Both the position numbers and the translations under genes were made by a program. DNA of 64,000 bases, taken from the NCBI GenBank assembly GCA_030435675.1, contig CM059624.1:12486769-12550768 (forward strand), given 5' to 3'. How positions within the stretch are numbered: position 1 is the first letter of the stretch; each line of letters opens with the position of its first letter. Positions 21,771 through 33,800 of this stretch are shown piece by piece. Source of the DNA: Steinernema hermaphroditum (taxonomy: Eukaryota; Nematoda; Chromadorea; Rhabditida; Steinernematidae). Under the pieces are notes generated by a model. It was given only the letters and a program-made list of their open reading frames with translations, did not search any database and was not told the origin of the DNA.

Positions 21771-22469
21771 AAGCGATCACTGTCGTCCCCAAAAATTTCT
21801 TTATCCAATAGTAAAAAAAAGCGCATATAAAAGACAAGATGATTTTATAAGAGTTTAGAAGACAGATCATCCCTCGAGACCCGGAAGACCGCCATGCATC
21901 TTGCCAAACTCCTCCTCGGTTAAATCGGAGAACTGGTTGACTGCGAAGGTGGTGAGGCCCTTCTTCTCCTCGTTCAGGCGCTTGATCTCTTCGAGGTTCT
22001 TCTTGAAGATCTCGAAGCGCTTCGCCTCCTCCGCCGGAGTCGCGTAGTGGCGGTCGAAGTCCTTCTTGAACTTCTCGAAGGCTTTCGCTTCCTAAACCCC
22101 GTTTTCAAAAGACTACCGTAGTCTCTAGAGTACCTCACTGGGCGCAGGAACGGAGAGAGTCAGAAGAGGGAGGAGAAGGAGAAGAAGGACGGCGCACTTG
22201 AACATCGCTGCGTGTGGAGATGTGGAAGGCGACGGTCGGTTTAAGTAGGCGAAGGAACATGTGTAAAGTGACGAATCGGGAAGTGAACAAAGGTCATTTT
22301 TCTGCCCCGGCGACGTGACAAACAAGTTTCCGATCGGGATTATCACGAGAGTTCGCCAACTTTCGAAGATCCTTCGGGGCGGGGAGAGCAATTAAGGTCA
22401 AAATGTAACCAAAGGACACTTCGGAAGTGTCGCAGAATCAGAACAGCTCAAAGGTTAAAAGTCAGCGTT
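21771..22469. repeat. Direct repeat unit 1 of 699 bp (contains I29 gene 1)
   Basis: This interval and 26639-27337 align end to end with no net insertion or deletion. Both run from AAGCGATCACTGTCG to AAAAGTCAGCGTT. They differ by scattered substitutions and small compensating changes. The unit covers the whole inhibitor gene, its 3' flank and about 260 nt of promoter. Confidence 0.9.
21867..22205 (-). CDS. Stand-alone cathepsin-propeptide (I29) inhibitor, copy 1 (98 aa)
   Basis: Secreted mini-protein consisting only of a papain-family propeptide, a domain that blocks the active cleft of cathepsin L-type proteases. Exons 22205-22134 and 22091-21867. Exon 1 encodes exactly 24 residues, a Leu-rich signal peptide ending SVPAPSE. 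Exon 2 holds the full ERFNIN pattern (E..R..F..N..I..N in EEAKRFEIFKKNLEEIKRLN), then FAVNQFSDLTEEEF and a short tail GLPGLEG before the stop. There is no protease domain. The neighbouring protease at 28653-27381 has the same 24-residue, phase-0 first exon, also ending APSE. This supports origin from a protease gene, comparable to CTLA-2-type inhibitors. Near-identical copy at 27073. Confidence 0.88.
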
Positions 22470-22676
22470 GGGCTGTTTTATCTTTTACTCAAAACCACCA
22501 GGTATACTGTACATTTGACAAATGTAGTAAAGAATTGGATGATCTGAAGGGAACGCACTCTCCAGGCATTGAAACAGCACGGAAACGAGAGGGACTGGAT
22601 GGGGCATCGGTCAATGTTGCTTATTGAACAGTACTAAAAGGTCGAGCTAATGAACGTAAAAGGTAAAAACGAATGC

Positions 22677-23117
22677 TTAGGCCGATGATGACTGATAATG
22701 ACAAAAAGACAATAAGACGCCAGTTGGAATCAAGAAGTGATTTTTCTCAGTTATATTTAAAAACACATTCTCTCTTTTGCAGTAGATGGTACTTATTGTC
22801 GGCTCACCAAATGCATCACATCGAATATTTCTAAACAAACGAGAGTAGTACTGTAGTTGTGGATGATCGTACACTTCGCAGAGAACGGTCTTGTCGATGG
22901 CCGACTTGAACATCTTGCAGGACCGGCGAATCGAACACCAGTCTTCTACGGAGTCGATATGTTCGAAAATACGTAAAAGGGTCGATTCGGGGAGTGGGAA
23001 GGTGACCATTGCGCCAAGAATGAGGGAGATATGGCGAAAACGGATGGCGAACGACTCCAAGGTGATGGACATGGCAACCGCTTCTTGGCCTCTGCCATTA
23101 AGTCTCCGAAAGGACAT
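22677..23117 (-). CDS. F-box protein (about 146 aa)
   Basis: A recognisable F-box, FPLPESTLLRIFEHIDSVED followed by WCSIRRSCKMFKSAID, points to an SCF-type substrate adaptor that recruits targets for ubiquitination through SKP1. After the box only about 70 residues remain, with no repeat domain I can name. The start at 23117 (MSFRRL) is one of several in-frame ATGs (23168 is the most upstream; another sits directly before the box at VTFPLP). Nematodes carry hundreds of such small F-box genes. Single exon as far as I can see, lying between the I29 gene and the CxC membrane gene. Confidence 0.65.
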   Translation of the reverse strand: MSFRRLNGRGQEAVAMSITLESFAIRFRHISLILGAMVTFPLPESTLLRIFEHIDSVEDWCSIRRSCKMFKSAIDKTVLCEVYDHPQLQYYSRLFRNIRCDAFGEPTISTIYCKRENVFLNITEKNHFLIPTGVLLSFCHYQSSSA

Positions 23118-23696
23118 CTTGGTTGAAGGACTAGAGTGCACTATGAAATGTATAAACGAGCAAAACAACTACGTTTCTTTCTACGCATGGCGGCTTTGTG
23201 TCGGAAGCCAATCGAGCTCAGAATTTAAATGTTCCTAAGGCTTTCGCCTTCTTTCCCATAATGCTATGGAACGTTTTGGCTCTTAATTGAACGAGCTGTT
23301 ATAGAGGTCAATTTGGAAACCTTTCGGAAACAATTTGTTATCTCGCCAGGTTTTTCTAGCGTTTCGGGTCATTTTTTCGTCTCCTCAGCCGTCAACTTCC
23401 CTCACCTGTGGTCTTCTTAAACCATTTGCGAACGACCCATTTTCCAGAAAGTGCAGATACCTTTCCTTTTGGGCAAACTGGGATTCTTATGACGTTGCAG
23501 TTTATCTGGGCCACCATGCACTCATTTGGCCACTGAAAACTCAATTTCAGTCCTGACATGACAATTTCATCACGCGCCGACTACATTCTTGCGTGACCGC
23601 TTCGGTGCGCCCCATAAAAGCAGAGCAATTCGAAGGGTTCAATTCCAGATTTCGAATGGGGTATACGTATCTAGGAGCTTGCCTATAGGTTGTGAG

Positions 23697-24821
23697 ATGC
23701 TTCCTCTTGTTGCTCTGCTGGCGGCATGTGTCGCATCACAGAACTCAACTGAACCTTCAGAAGTGGCGGTGGAGGAATGTGACCAGCTGCTTTTGGGTGA
23801 GTGGCACTTCTAAATTGGGGAAGATTATCAAAGGGTCAATGTCAGATCCCGATCGAGCTGAAAATGATCACACAAGTAGGTATACATTAATGAACGATAG
23901 CCCCAAAAGTCCGACACCTAGACCATATGAACCTGAACGTTGCGCGGTGTGGGCATGATTGGCGATGACTTACATTGTAATTATGCCGTGGAACCGTCAA
24001 GTTCACTTGCCTACTATGCACAGATCAAGGATCAACTCATCCTCCGGTCACTTGTCCTTTTTTGTAACTTTGGTTTTATCGACCCAGTTTTTTAATAATG
24101 AATTTTAAGCCTACAGGGAAGATATTGGCAGATTCGAACATGACTGGTAGGCTGGTAGGCAAGATGCTTACCAAGTCAATCACATGGCAGAATGCACCTT
24201 TCCGGCAGTCATACCTACATATACCTTATACCGCTCACGTAACTTTTGAAGAGCGTTTACATGGTGTGTATAAGCCGATAATCTTTGGGAGTTATCGTTC
24301 ACTAATGTATGCCTACTTGTGTGCCAATTTTAATGTCAATCAATTGCCAAATTTCAATGATCTGATGTTGACTCTTCGGAATGATCCTTCGTTAGATGCA
24401 TTCATGAACAACACAATTCCGTCCCGAAGCCAGCCGTGTAACTGCACCGAAGGCATCTTCGACCATATCCTAGAGCGCTGTTCGTTTTCTGCTTCAAGCG
24501 AAGAGTAGGCATTCATAGATGACTTAAAGATAATTCAGATTGGCTTTTAGAGAGAGCGAACCAGCTTGTAACTGTTCTGGAACGATTATTCTTGGGATTA
24601 CCGCCTCAACTGTTACGTATAGCTGCTCTCCACAGCGACTCTATGAGGCATACATCAAAAACCGTACTTCGGACGAAAGAGCTTACATTATGATAGCGGT
24701 TCTCTTCATGACACTCATCGGTCTTATGGCCTTTTGCATCGTCGTATGTCTGCTGAAGAAAAAATCCCGTTCACAACTTGAACAAATGCAGAATACGATC
24801 TTCCGCCGTTGTAATTGTTGA
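23697..24821 (+). CDS. CxC single-pass membrane protein, full-length paralog (252 aa)
   Basis: Unknown family with three members in this window. Exons 23697-23796, 24117-24504, 24551-24821. The signal peptide (MLPLVALLAACVAS) precedes the phrase VEECDQLLLG at the first splice site. The second exon has several N-glycosylation sites and the family signature IPSRSQPCNCTEGIFD. The third begins ESEPACNCSG and carries one membrane helix (MIAVLFMTLIGLMAFCIVVC) with a basic, short cytoplasmic tail. Type I topology is expected. A CATAAAAG box sits at 23613. The paralog at 51183-50338 has the same exon logic but a much shorter middle exon. Role unknown; probably cell surface. Confidence 0.72.
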
Positions 24822-25142
24822 CCTTCAATCCTCTTGAAATGTTTATTCCTGTTCAGGGCAGATCGGTCTTGTCCTTTGGCGTGTCCTAGGCTGCTTTATT
24901 TGATAAAGTGCTTCCGGGATTGATATTCTTCGAATTACATTTGATACTCAATCAAGGCAGCTTTTCTTCACTTAGAGCGTGACCAGAACATCGGAAATTT
25001 CAGCACTTTTCACAACGATCGTTCCCGACAAACTGCTTCTTGGCCGCCGAAGATTTCACTCCAAATGCACATAAAATAAAACGACCAAATTAATTGGCTG
25101 TTTTCGTTCTGAAGCAATTTGATCTTGGCCTGTTGAACAGAG

Positions 25143-25366
25143 ATGCTTGTCCTTTCCATAGCGTTTTTCTCGGTTTGTCAGCCTCACTGCATCACCGAGC
25201 CTACAGTGCATCTGTCGTGTGACCAACGTGTGGTAAGAAGCACAGATCTTCTTCTTCTAGAATATTGTAGATCAGTTCTGGCACGATTCCATCGCGAGAT
25301 CAATCGTGCAACTACTCTGATGGAATCTTCGATGTCTTCGAATCCTGTAAACTCCGTTTGGAATGA
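25143..25366 (+). pseudogene. Truncated CxC-family paralog (61 codons, no membrane exon)
   Basis: Two exons, 25143-25232 and 25271-25366. The signal peptide (MLVLSIAFFSVCQP) leads to LSCDQRV, matching VEECDQLLL of the paralog. The second exon reads SSGTIPSRDQSCNYSDGIFD, clearly the family signature, then runs into TGA after LRLE. The first donor has lost one G relative to the paralogs, but phase is restored by the acceptor used. The expected second donor reads GAGCATTCC instead of a GT site, and no membrane exon follows. It may be a dying copy, or a short secreted product if translated. Confidence 0.5.
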
Positions 25367-26465
<1,099 letters not shown>

Positions 26466-26638
26466 TATGTGCCAAGTGGAATGCGAATGGAAGTTTAATA
26501 AATTTTGACTCCCTCCATTGTTTTTATGGTGATTTAGAAGTTTACTTGTCTTATCTAAGCACTGCCTCTTGAAGTGCGGAAATGCAGCTTATTCGATATT
26601 AGTGCAAACAGTACATTTAGAACGAAACAAGACCTTCG

Positions 26639-27337
26639 AAGCGATCACTGTCGTTCCCAAAAAATGCCTTTATCCAATATTAAAAACAGCGCATATAAAA
26701 TATAACATGGCTTTCGAGTAGCTTAGAAGACAGATCATCCCTCGAGACCTGGAAGACGGCTATGCATCTTGCCAAACTCCTCCTCGGTTAAATCGGAGAA
26801 CTGGTTGACTGCGAAGGTGGTGAGGCCCTTCTTCTCCTCGTTCAGGCGCTTGATCTCTTCGAGGTTCTTCTTGAAGATCTCGAAGCGCTTCGCCTCCTCC
26901 GCCGGAGTCGCATAGTGGCGGTCGAAGTCCTTCTTGAACTTCTCGAAGGCTTTCGCTTCCTAAACACCGTTTTAAGAAGGCTACCGTAGTCTCTAGAGTA
27001 CCTCGCCGGGCGCAGGAACGGAGAGAGTCAGAAGAGGGAGGAGAAGGAGAAGAAGGACGGCGCACTTGAACATCGCTGCGTGTGGAGGTGTGGAAGGCGA
27101 CGGCCGGTTTAAGTAGGCGAAGGAACATGTGTAAAGTGACAAATCGGGAAGTGAACGAAGGTCATTTTTCTGCCCCGGCGACGTGACAAACAAGTTTTCG
27201 ATCGGGATTATCACGAGAGTTCGCCAACTTTCGAAGATCCTTCGGGGCGGGGAGAGCAATTAAGGTCAAAATGTAACCAAAGGACACTTAGGAGGTTCCG
27301 TAGAATCAGAACAGCTCAAAGGTTAAAAGTCAGCGTT
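26639..27337. repeat. Direct repeat unit 2 of 699 bp (contains I29 gene 2)
   Basis: Second copy of the unit at 21771-22469, same orientation, offset 4868 bp throughout. The equal length and high identity across promoter, intron and 3' flank indicate a recent duplication or recent gene conversion. Confidence 0.9.
26735..27073 (-). CDS. Stand-alone cathepsin-propeptide (I29) inhibitor, copy 2 (98 aa)
   Basis: Near-identical copy of the inhibitor at 22205. Exons 27073-27002 and 26959-26735. The predicted proteins differ at a handful of positions (signal end PAPGE instead of PAPSE; HSRLPG instead of HGGLPG near the C-terminus). The ERFNIN helix and the FSDLTEEE motif are unchanged. It sits directly downstream of the cathepsin gene on the same strand (308 nt between coding ends), so the pair may be co-expressed. 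Expected role: tight-binding inhibitor of cathepsin L-like enzymes in the secretory or lysosomal route. Confidence 0.88.
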
Positions 27338-27380
27338 ATCCTCTCAAGAAGCGAACAACATTTTATCTTCTTCAACTTCT

Positions 27381-28653
27381 TCAATTCAGCACTGGATAAT
27401 TAGCGAACGTCTCCACTCCGCACATGTTCGCCCCACGCTCGATCTTGAAGTGCCCGTCTTCGCCCCACTGGGGACCGTAACTGTTCCTGATCAACCAGAA
27501 CTTCACTCCATTCTTTTCTCCATAGCCAACGGCCAAAACTGCGTGGTTCGTTCTCTTGTGTCCACACGATCGACTGCTGATGATTCCCCCTCTGTAGTGC
27601 TGATACTCAGGCATTGTGGCGTTGATTCCTAGAAATGCGCCTTGTAAAATTTAGGGTATCGCTGCCTACCGAGAGACACAGGCCCGACCTGATCGACGGC
27701 TCGTCGGATCTGCTCCTCTCCAAAAAGGTTACAGTGGCCCTTTATCGACATTCTTGGAGCTGCAGTCTTATCGCAGGTGCGCCTCTCTTCGCAGTACTCG
27801 TGAGCGTAGTCGCTTTCGCTCTCGAGGCCCGGCGCTTCTGCACGGCTAAACGCAGAGGTTGTACGTGGACGGACGCGAAAAACCACCTATAAACCTGCAG
27901 TCGAGAACCTCCAACACATCCACTGGCCAAACAATCGAGGACTTCCTGCTCGGAGAAGTCATGCGATCGGTTGTTTCTGATGGCGTAGTGTGCTTCTATC
28001 GCGCCGAGGACCGAGAAGATGTAGCAACTGCCACAGAGTCCTTGATTTCTCACAGGGCTCCTCATTTTGGGTCGCCAATCTCTTGACGCGAAAGGTTTCT
28101 TATCCGAGTGGGTGCAGAGGGAGGCGCCCGCTGCTTTTGGGTCAGATTCTTCGTTGAACATCTGAAGATAAGCATGGTGGGGGCTACCGTAGTTTTCCGG
28201 CCCTTCAATGGACTGATGTGCAGAATTTCGGATGTTTTAAATGCGGATCTGATTTTTTCGAACGATGTAAAAAATTTGGAGGGAAATTTCCCCTTCCAGG
28301 TTTGCCTAGTGCTATTTGTTTGCTGAATTTTCTCATTGAATACCTGCGCGAACTCATTTTCGGTCAAATCACTGAATTTCGTCACTCCAAACGTGGCTTT
28401 TCCCTTGTGTCGTTCATTCAGCTCCTCGATTTTCCTCATATTTTCGCGGAATACATCAAATCTTCTAGATTCTTCTTCCGGCGAATCGTACAATTTCTCG
28501 TGCTCCTCGACGAAACTGCTCCATTGTGAGATTTGCTAAAAAAAAGTTTGCGTTTAACGCGGATGCCATTCTAACGAATACCTCCGATGGAGCGTCGGAA
28601 AGGATCGTACATGAACAAGTCCCGAACAGTAGGACGAGAAGCACAGCGATCAT
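27381..28653 (-). CDS. Papain-type cysteine protease, cathepsin L-like (320 aa)
   Basis: Five exons: 28653-28582, 28535-28344, 28161-27887, 27845-27670, 27628-27381. A signal peptide and an I29 propeptide with a full ERFNIN motif (EEESRRFDVFRENMRKIEELN, quoted only to its Asn) precede the catalytic domain. Residues: Gln in RNQGLCG (about 128), Cys in GSCYIFS (about 134), His in TNHAVLAVGYG (about 267), Asn in WLIRNSYG (about 287). The usual GSCWAFS and KNSWG tryptophans are both Tyr, so the cleft is altered though all catalytic residues remain. Exon 1 is 72 nt and phase 0, identical in design to the two I29-only genes. Divergently oriented from the phosphatase at 29200. Confidence 0.88.
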
Positions 28654-29199
28654 TGTGGGGGCGATGTATTTCGCTCTTCTTTTCGTCGTTTATATCGTAT
28701 GTTGTACACGTGTAACTGTTGCACCTGTGCGCACGAATGGTTATGATAATTTAATTGTCATTTGGCTTCCGAAATCCTTGTGCGATATGTGCCGAGCATT
28801 GATCTATTTGGAAATGCTTTGGGATATGTCTCTGTGGAATGCGTGCTGACACACGGAAAGGATGATTCAGACTGCACTGGAGTTAACGACTCGTCCGAAT
28901 CGCTGCGGGATTGAGAGCGCAGTTGAGAAGTGGACAGTTATCATTGGTAGACATCGAAAAGCGGCCGCGTTCTATTTGTCAGACAGTGGCAGTGTCTGGC
29001 CAAACGGTCTGCGACTGTCTACGTGCATTTTGCACAATTTTCTTTTTTATTCAGACAGACGTGCGATCCTCTCAGCGTTCGGCGGCCCTCATTCGGCAGC
29101 TGACACGTTGTGTTGACTGGTCCGGACCCGAACGCCTGTGTCGTACACGGTTCTGCGCAGCCTCTTCGTTCTCGTGTTGACGTCAGCGAAAAGAGCAAC

Positions 29200-30532
29200 A
29201 TGAAGAAGAAAGCCGCGTATGTTCTCCATTTTTGTTGCTCAATTTAGCGGATTCCTGTTCAGCAAGAAGCAGTCGAAGGGAAAAACCGGGGCGAAAAACA
29301 CGCCATCGTTGTGTCGTGAAGTCAGCGAGGAGAAGCCGGATTCCAAGATGCAAAATCACCCGGAGGGCGCTGTTGCTAAGGTTGCCGCGAACGCTCACAC
29401 TGAGGTGAGTGATGCCCTTGCGAAACTGCTAAAATGTTAGTTCTTTTTTCAGGTCGGAAAATGGTGCATACGCGCACTGAACAAGGGTATTGATGGCCTT
29501 CGCGAGGAGTTCAACAAGGAGCTGAAGACGTATGCACCACCCGAAATGAGCGTGGCAACTTTCATGGCCAATTGGGACGCTGGCCGTAGTCGCTACAAGG
29601 ATGTTCCCTGTCAGGACAAGTACCGCATTGTGCTGAAGTGGCCCGGCTCTCCGACGGACTATATTCACGCTAATTACGTTTCCACTCCGATTGCCGAGAA
29701 GCGCTTCATCTGCGCTCAAGGTCCACTGGACTGTACGACCGCCGACTTTTGGCACATGGTGCTGCAAGAAGAGTCCGAGAACGTCATCATGTTGTGGTCA
29801 GTGTTACGCAACTATCGCGTCACCATCTGACAGTTGCATTTCAGCAATGTCGTCGAAAAGGGGATGGCGAAATGCGCCCAGTATTGGCCACTGGATGAGA
29901 AAGAAGTGAAGACATACGGCGACATCGAAATCAAGAACATGCAGGTTCGGCAGGCTCACGACTGTCTGGTTACTCAGCTGCGCTGTTCTAGGTCCAACCG
30001 CTGATTCCCACGGAGCCAAATGTTAGATTCTCCCTTCTGCAGCTGAAGTGGACCGAAGGTGGGAAGCCGAAAGAGAAACAGGTGCGCCACTACCAGTGGA
30101 CCGATTGGCCCGATCGCGGTGTCCCTCCATGCCGTCTCACGGCCATGGAACTTCTCTCCCGCGTCCGCGGCACCAAGAAACCGATCGTCGTACACTGCTC
30201 GGCAGGCATTGGACGCACTGGAAGCATTGTCGCCATCGAGTTCATCATGGAGCGACTGCAGCAGGCGATGGTGTGTGAAGACATGGGAGAGATTCTGAAG
30301 GACCTTCGCAACCAGCGTCCCTACAGCATCCAGACCGACTTGGTTAGTGGCACCGCACCGTCACACCCTTGAACGCCTTTCCTTTCAGCAGTACCTGTTT
30401 GTTCATCGGATCATTCTTTTCTACTTCCTCGAGAAATACCAGCACTTTAAGGACAGCCCTGAGTTGATGGCGAAGTACAAGAAGTTTGTGGAGGAGTATG
30501 ATGTGGCAACAGCTCCACGTCCTGGAGCGTAA
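29200..30532 (+). CDS. Non-receptor protein tyrosine phosphatase (365 aa)
   Basis: Classical PTP domain protein of the type expanded in nematodes, with no membrane segment or targeting domain. Exons: 29200-29216, 29263-29404, 29453-29796, 29845-29944, 29992-30342, 30389-30532. A basic N-terminus (KKKAAKKQSKGK) precedes the domain. The substrate loop is SRYKDVPCQD and the WPD loop is WTDWPDRGVP (Asp about 242). The P-loop is VVHCSAGIGRTG with nucleophile Cys about 270 and Arg about 276, and the Q-loop is in SIQTDLQYLF. All catalytic elements are intact, so it should be active. The first exon is only 17 nt; its ATG lies right after GAGCAAC and gives the only in-frame start. Confidence 0.9.
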
Positions 30533-30827
30533 CGTACAGACGACATAAAACTCTGCCATGTGTGTATAACTCTCCCAGTTTTCGCTGGTTCCGCTGCTCT
30601 TATCTCCTTCTATCACAAACAATAATATCGGAGGCATTACGCATGAAAATGAAAAGCCATAATAATCGTTGCACCAACCGATTTTGGTCAGATGACAAAT
30701 GGCACGAATTCAGAGGATCTTTACGAAGCGTCTCATTCTCATCTGGAAGGCGTGGGGCTTCAAAGTTCATTTAAACTAACAATAATAAATAAGCACCAAA
30801 TGCAAAAAAAAAACTTCTCGAAACGAC

Positions 30828-33800
30828 TCATCGGTAAATAGAGAAACGCATCTCATCGTCGCTGCTGTCATCGTTGATTACGTAAATACGACCATCGTCC
30901 TCTCCTTCATCTGACTCCACGTCTTGTTTCTTGTGATTCTCTTGCTGTCCGAAGCGTTTCCTCTTTTTGTCAATTTCCTTCCTGGCCAGGAAGATACGGG
31001 CAGCCTCAGCAGCGCAGGCGTACTTTCTGTAGAGGGTCCTGTCGTAATCACGCAGCGCTTCGAACATGTTCTTCTGAAATACCAAACAGACTGACTGCAT
31101 AGAATAAAATATGGTTCGCATACCAAATCGACTTCGCGACAATCGTTTATGACGAAATGAGATCTTTCAACATCCAGCCACCGCTTCACACGGACAGGAT
31201 CACAGTCAGCGCGTTTGTGATAAGCTTCGAATGGATACATGATGAAAGAATTTGTCTTTAGAACTGGAATGAAGGTGTCGTTCACTTCCCAAACGAAGCC
31301 AAAGATTTGGTCACAGGAGCTGTTCTTGCAGCAAAGTTGGGCAACGTCGATGCTGCTGTGGACACTCTGGAACATTCCTTGTGTATTTTTTTGCATACAA
31401 AGGGATAATTTCTGACCGGTCTACCTCCAGCCCGCTTCACTTTTCAATCGAAGCTGAAGGTAGAGCGGTCGCAAATCATACGAAAATATACAAAGCGTTC
31501 ACCTTAGCCGAGCTGCGCAGGTTTGCACTCAATCTGCCCCAAATTTCTCTGTCCACACAGCCGTATTGGCCGTGAGGAAGTCGTCGGATGGTAGTACTGT
31601 CACAGAGCTGGGCGCCACACTTGATGCAAACGAGCTGGAACTTGTTCGACTTCAACTTCCGCTCTAGCATTCTACGGTACTCTCGTTCGTTCTCCTTTTC
31701 TCGCTCTATTTCTTGGTGCTTATCTGCAATCTATATTGCTTTCGTTTATTCCGGAAACAGCGGTGACTTTTGTACTCACCATGCGTCCTAGGACAGCGTC
31801 ACCGTACGATTGAAGATGCTGCATAACACGTTTCATCAGGTCCTCCTTCTGGACCGAGGCCATCTCGTTGGCCTCGATGCTTCCATCGAGAGCCAGCAGC
31901 ACTGACTTGCTGCCTTTGGCACGAGCACGACCTCGTCGTTGGATGAGCGTTTTCTCAGAACCAGTGTTGTTGTATTTTATGATGAGGTTACACGTGGAGA
32001 TGTCCAGACCTTCTTCAGCGACGGAAGTGGCGACCAGGATCTTCAGGAGACCATGGTTGAAGTTTTCAATGGTCTGCCGCTGCAAATACCCGCTCTGGCC
32101 TCCCAGAGAAGAACTTTGATTGGCACCTACACCGGAGCATTAATTCGATATTAGATGCGGCTTCCATACTAGTGACGTATCCAGCGTTGTCGCCTTCTTT
32201 GAAGCAGGGCCACTGACTACACATTTGGTTCAAGTAGTGGCACATCATCTCGGCAAAGACACGCTTCTGTACGAAGACGATGGTTCGCGACTCCGGCATA
32301 AGCGTGTACTGGTCAATCAGAATCCTTTTTAGCCTGACCAGGATGTCCTTTTTATTTTCACAGTCATCTTTCTGCATCCTAAGCAGCTCATCGCAATGTT
32401 CTGAAAAACAGAATTGAGAATGGCGCCATTAGCAATTCTAACCATCAAAACTTCTGACGACATCAAAAGTTCCATCCAACGTATTTGTTCTAATTTCGTT
32501 GCGAGCCTCTTGAAGAAGCTGCAGAGCGTAGCGAGAAGGAAGCATGTCATTGTATTCCAGCGCCAATTGGTACTTCTGAAGACACTGTGCATGAGAAACC
32601 ATCAGTTTTCATACAGTAGAATACTTTCAAAACGTCCAGGATCTTCATGAACCTCGTTTTGTCCGGAAAACCGGGGATGCTGGTAATACGCGCACCCAAC
32701 ATTCCCAAGAAACACTGGTAATTCAGCGACTGCTTATCGGAGGGGAACTGATACTCAGCCTAAAAGACGAGTTCACGAGCAAGTCCTGGAGCGAAGGCGA
32801 ACCCATTTGCCAGGGAGATGCTTCTGCGTTTGATAGCGCTTGAGTTCGTTCTCGAGATGTTGCTGTAGCTCGGTCATAAACGCGAGAAGGCGGTGAATGA
32901 ACGGCGAATCGCTTTGTCGAACGGCTCTTTCGATGCTGTCGATGGGGGGAACGACATGTTTGATCAAGTCCTCCTTCGCGCGGCGAACGGTGGACATGGT
33001 TTCAGCGGACAGGTTCACACAGATCTTCAGCATATGGCTCATACAGCCTTCCACACTCGTGTTGCTCGAGCCAACCCCCACCGAGGCTGTCAATCCGATG
33101 ATCTGCGGAGGAGGTCCGCTCGCTTCGTGCACCATGTCCATCAAAACTACAAGTTAACAATAGCAATATGCTGTTGGAAATACGTTATTCTTACTCTTGT
33201 AGGGATGCTCCCTGTCACAGTGGTGACATTCGTCGAATACAAACATGGTGAAGTCGGAGATATTAAGGCGATCGTTTCGCTTTGGGCTCTTCAGCATATT
33301 CCTAAATCGTTGATGTAAAAACCATGTACAGCGTATGCGGAATAGATGCAAACAATCTACGACAGATCAGATCACACCTGTCTATAGACAGTAGACAATA
33401 TACGACCTGCCTGCAGTCTGTTTTAATCGTCCGCACTCACTAAAATTTGAGTGTCTATAGACAGTTTACAGTCGAGATCAACCGATCGCACTTATCGGGA
33501 CTTGCAAAAATGCAGACCACAGACTGTGGTCTATAAACGAATAGCTATTGGCTCGTCTATTTTTCGGTGCTTCGGGAATTGCAGCACATACATAAAAAGT
33601 TGAGGAGTGAACACCACAATGTGACAGCCTAGAGCGCAATACGCACGACATTCAGCCGTTTCGGTCCCACAGAAACCGCTTACTGCATAGTCTATTCGGA
33701 AGAAGACGTTCAAGGCGATACACTGTTGTTCGACGAGCGGAACGGTCGGAACCATCATAGCAACCTAAATCGCGATTCATCACTTGCCCCATTCAACAAG

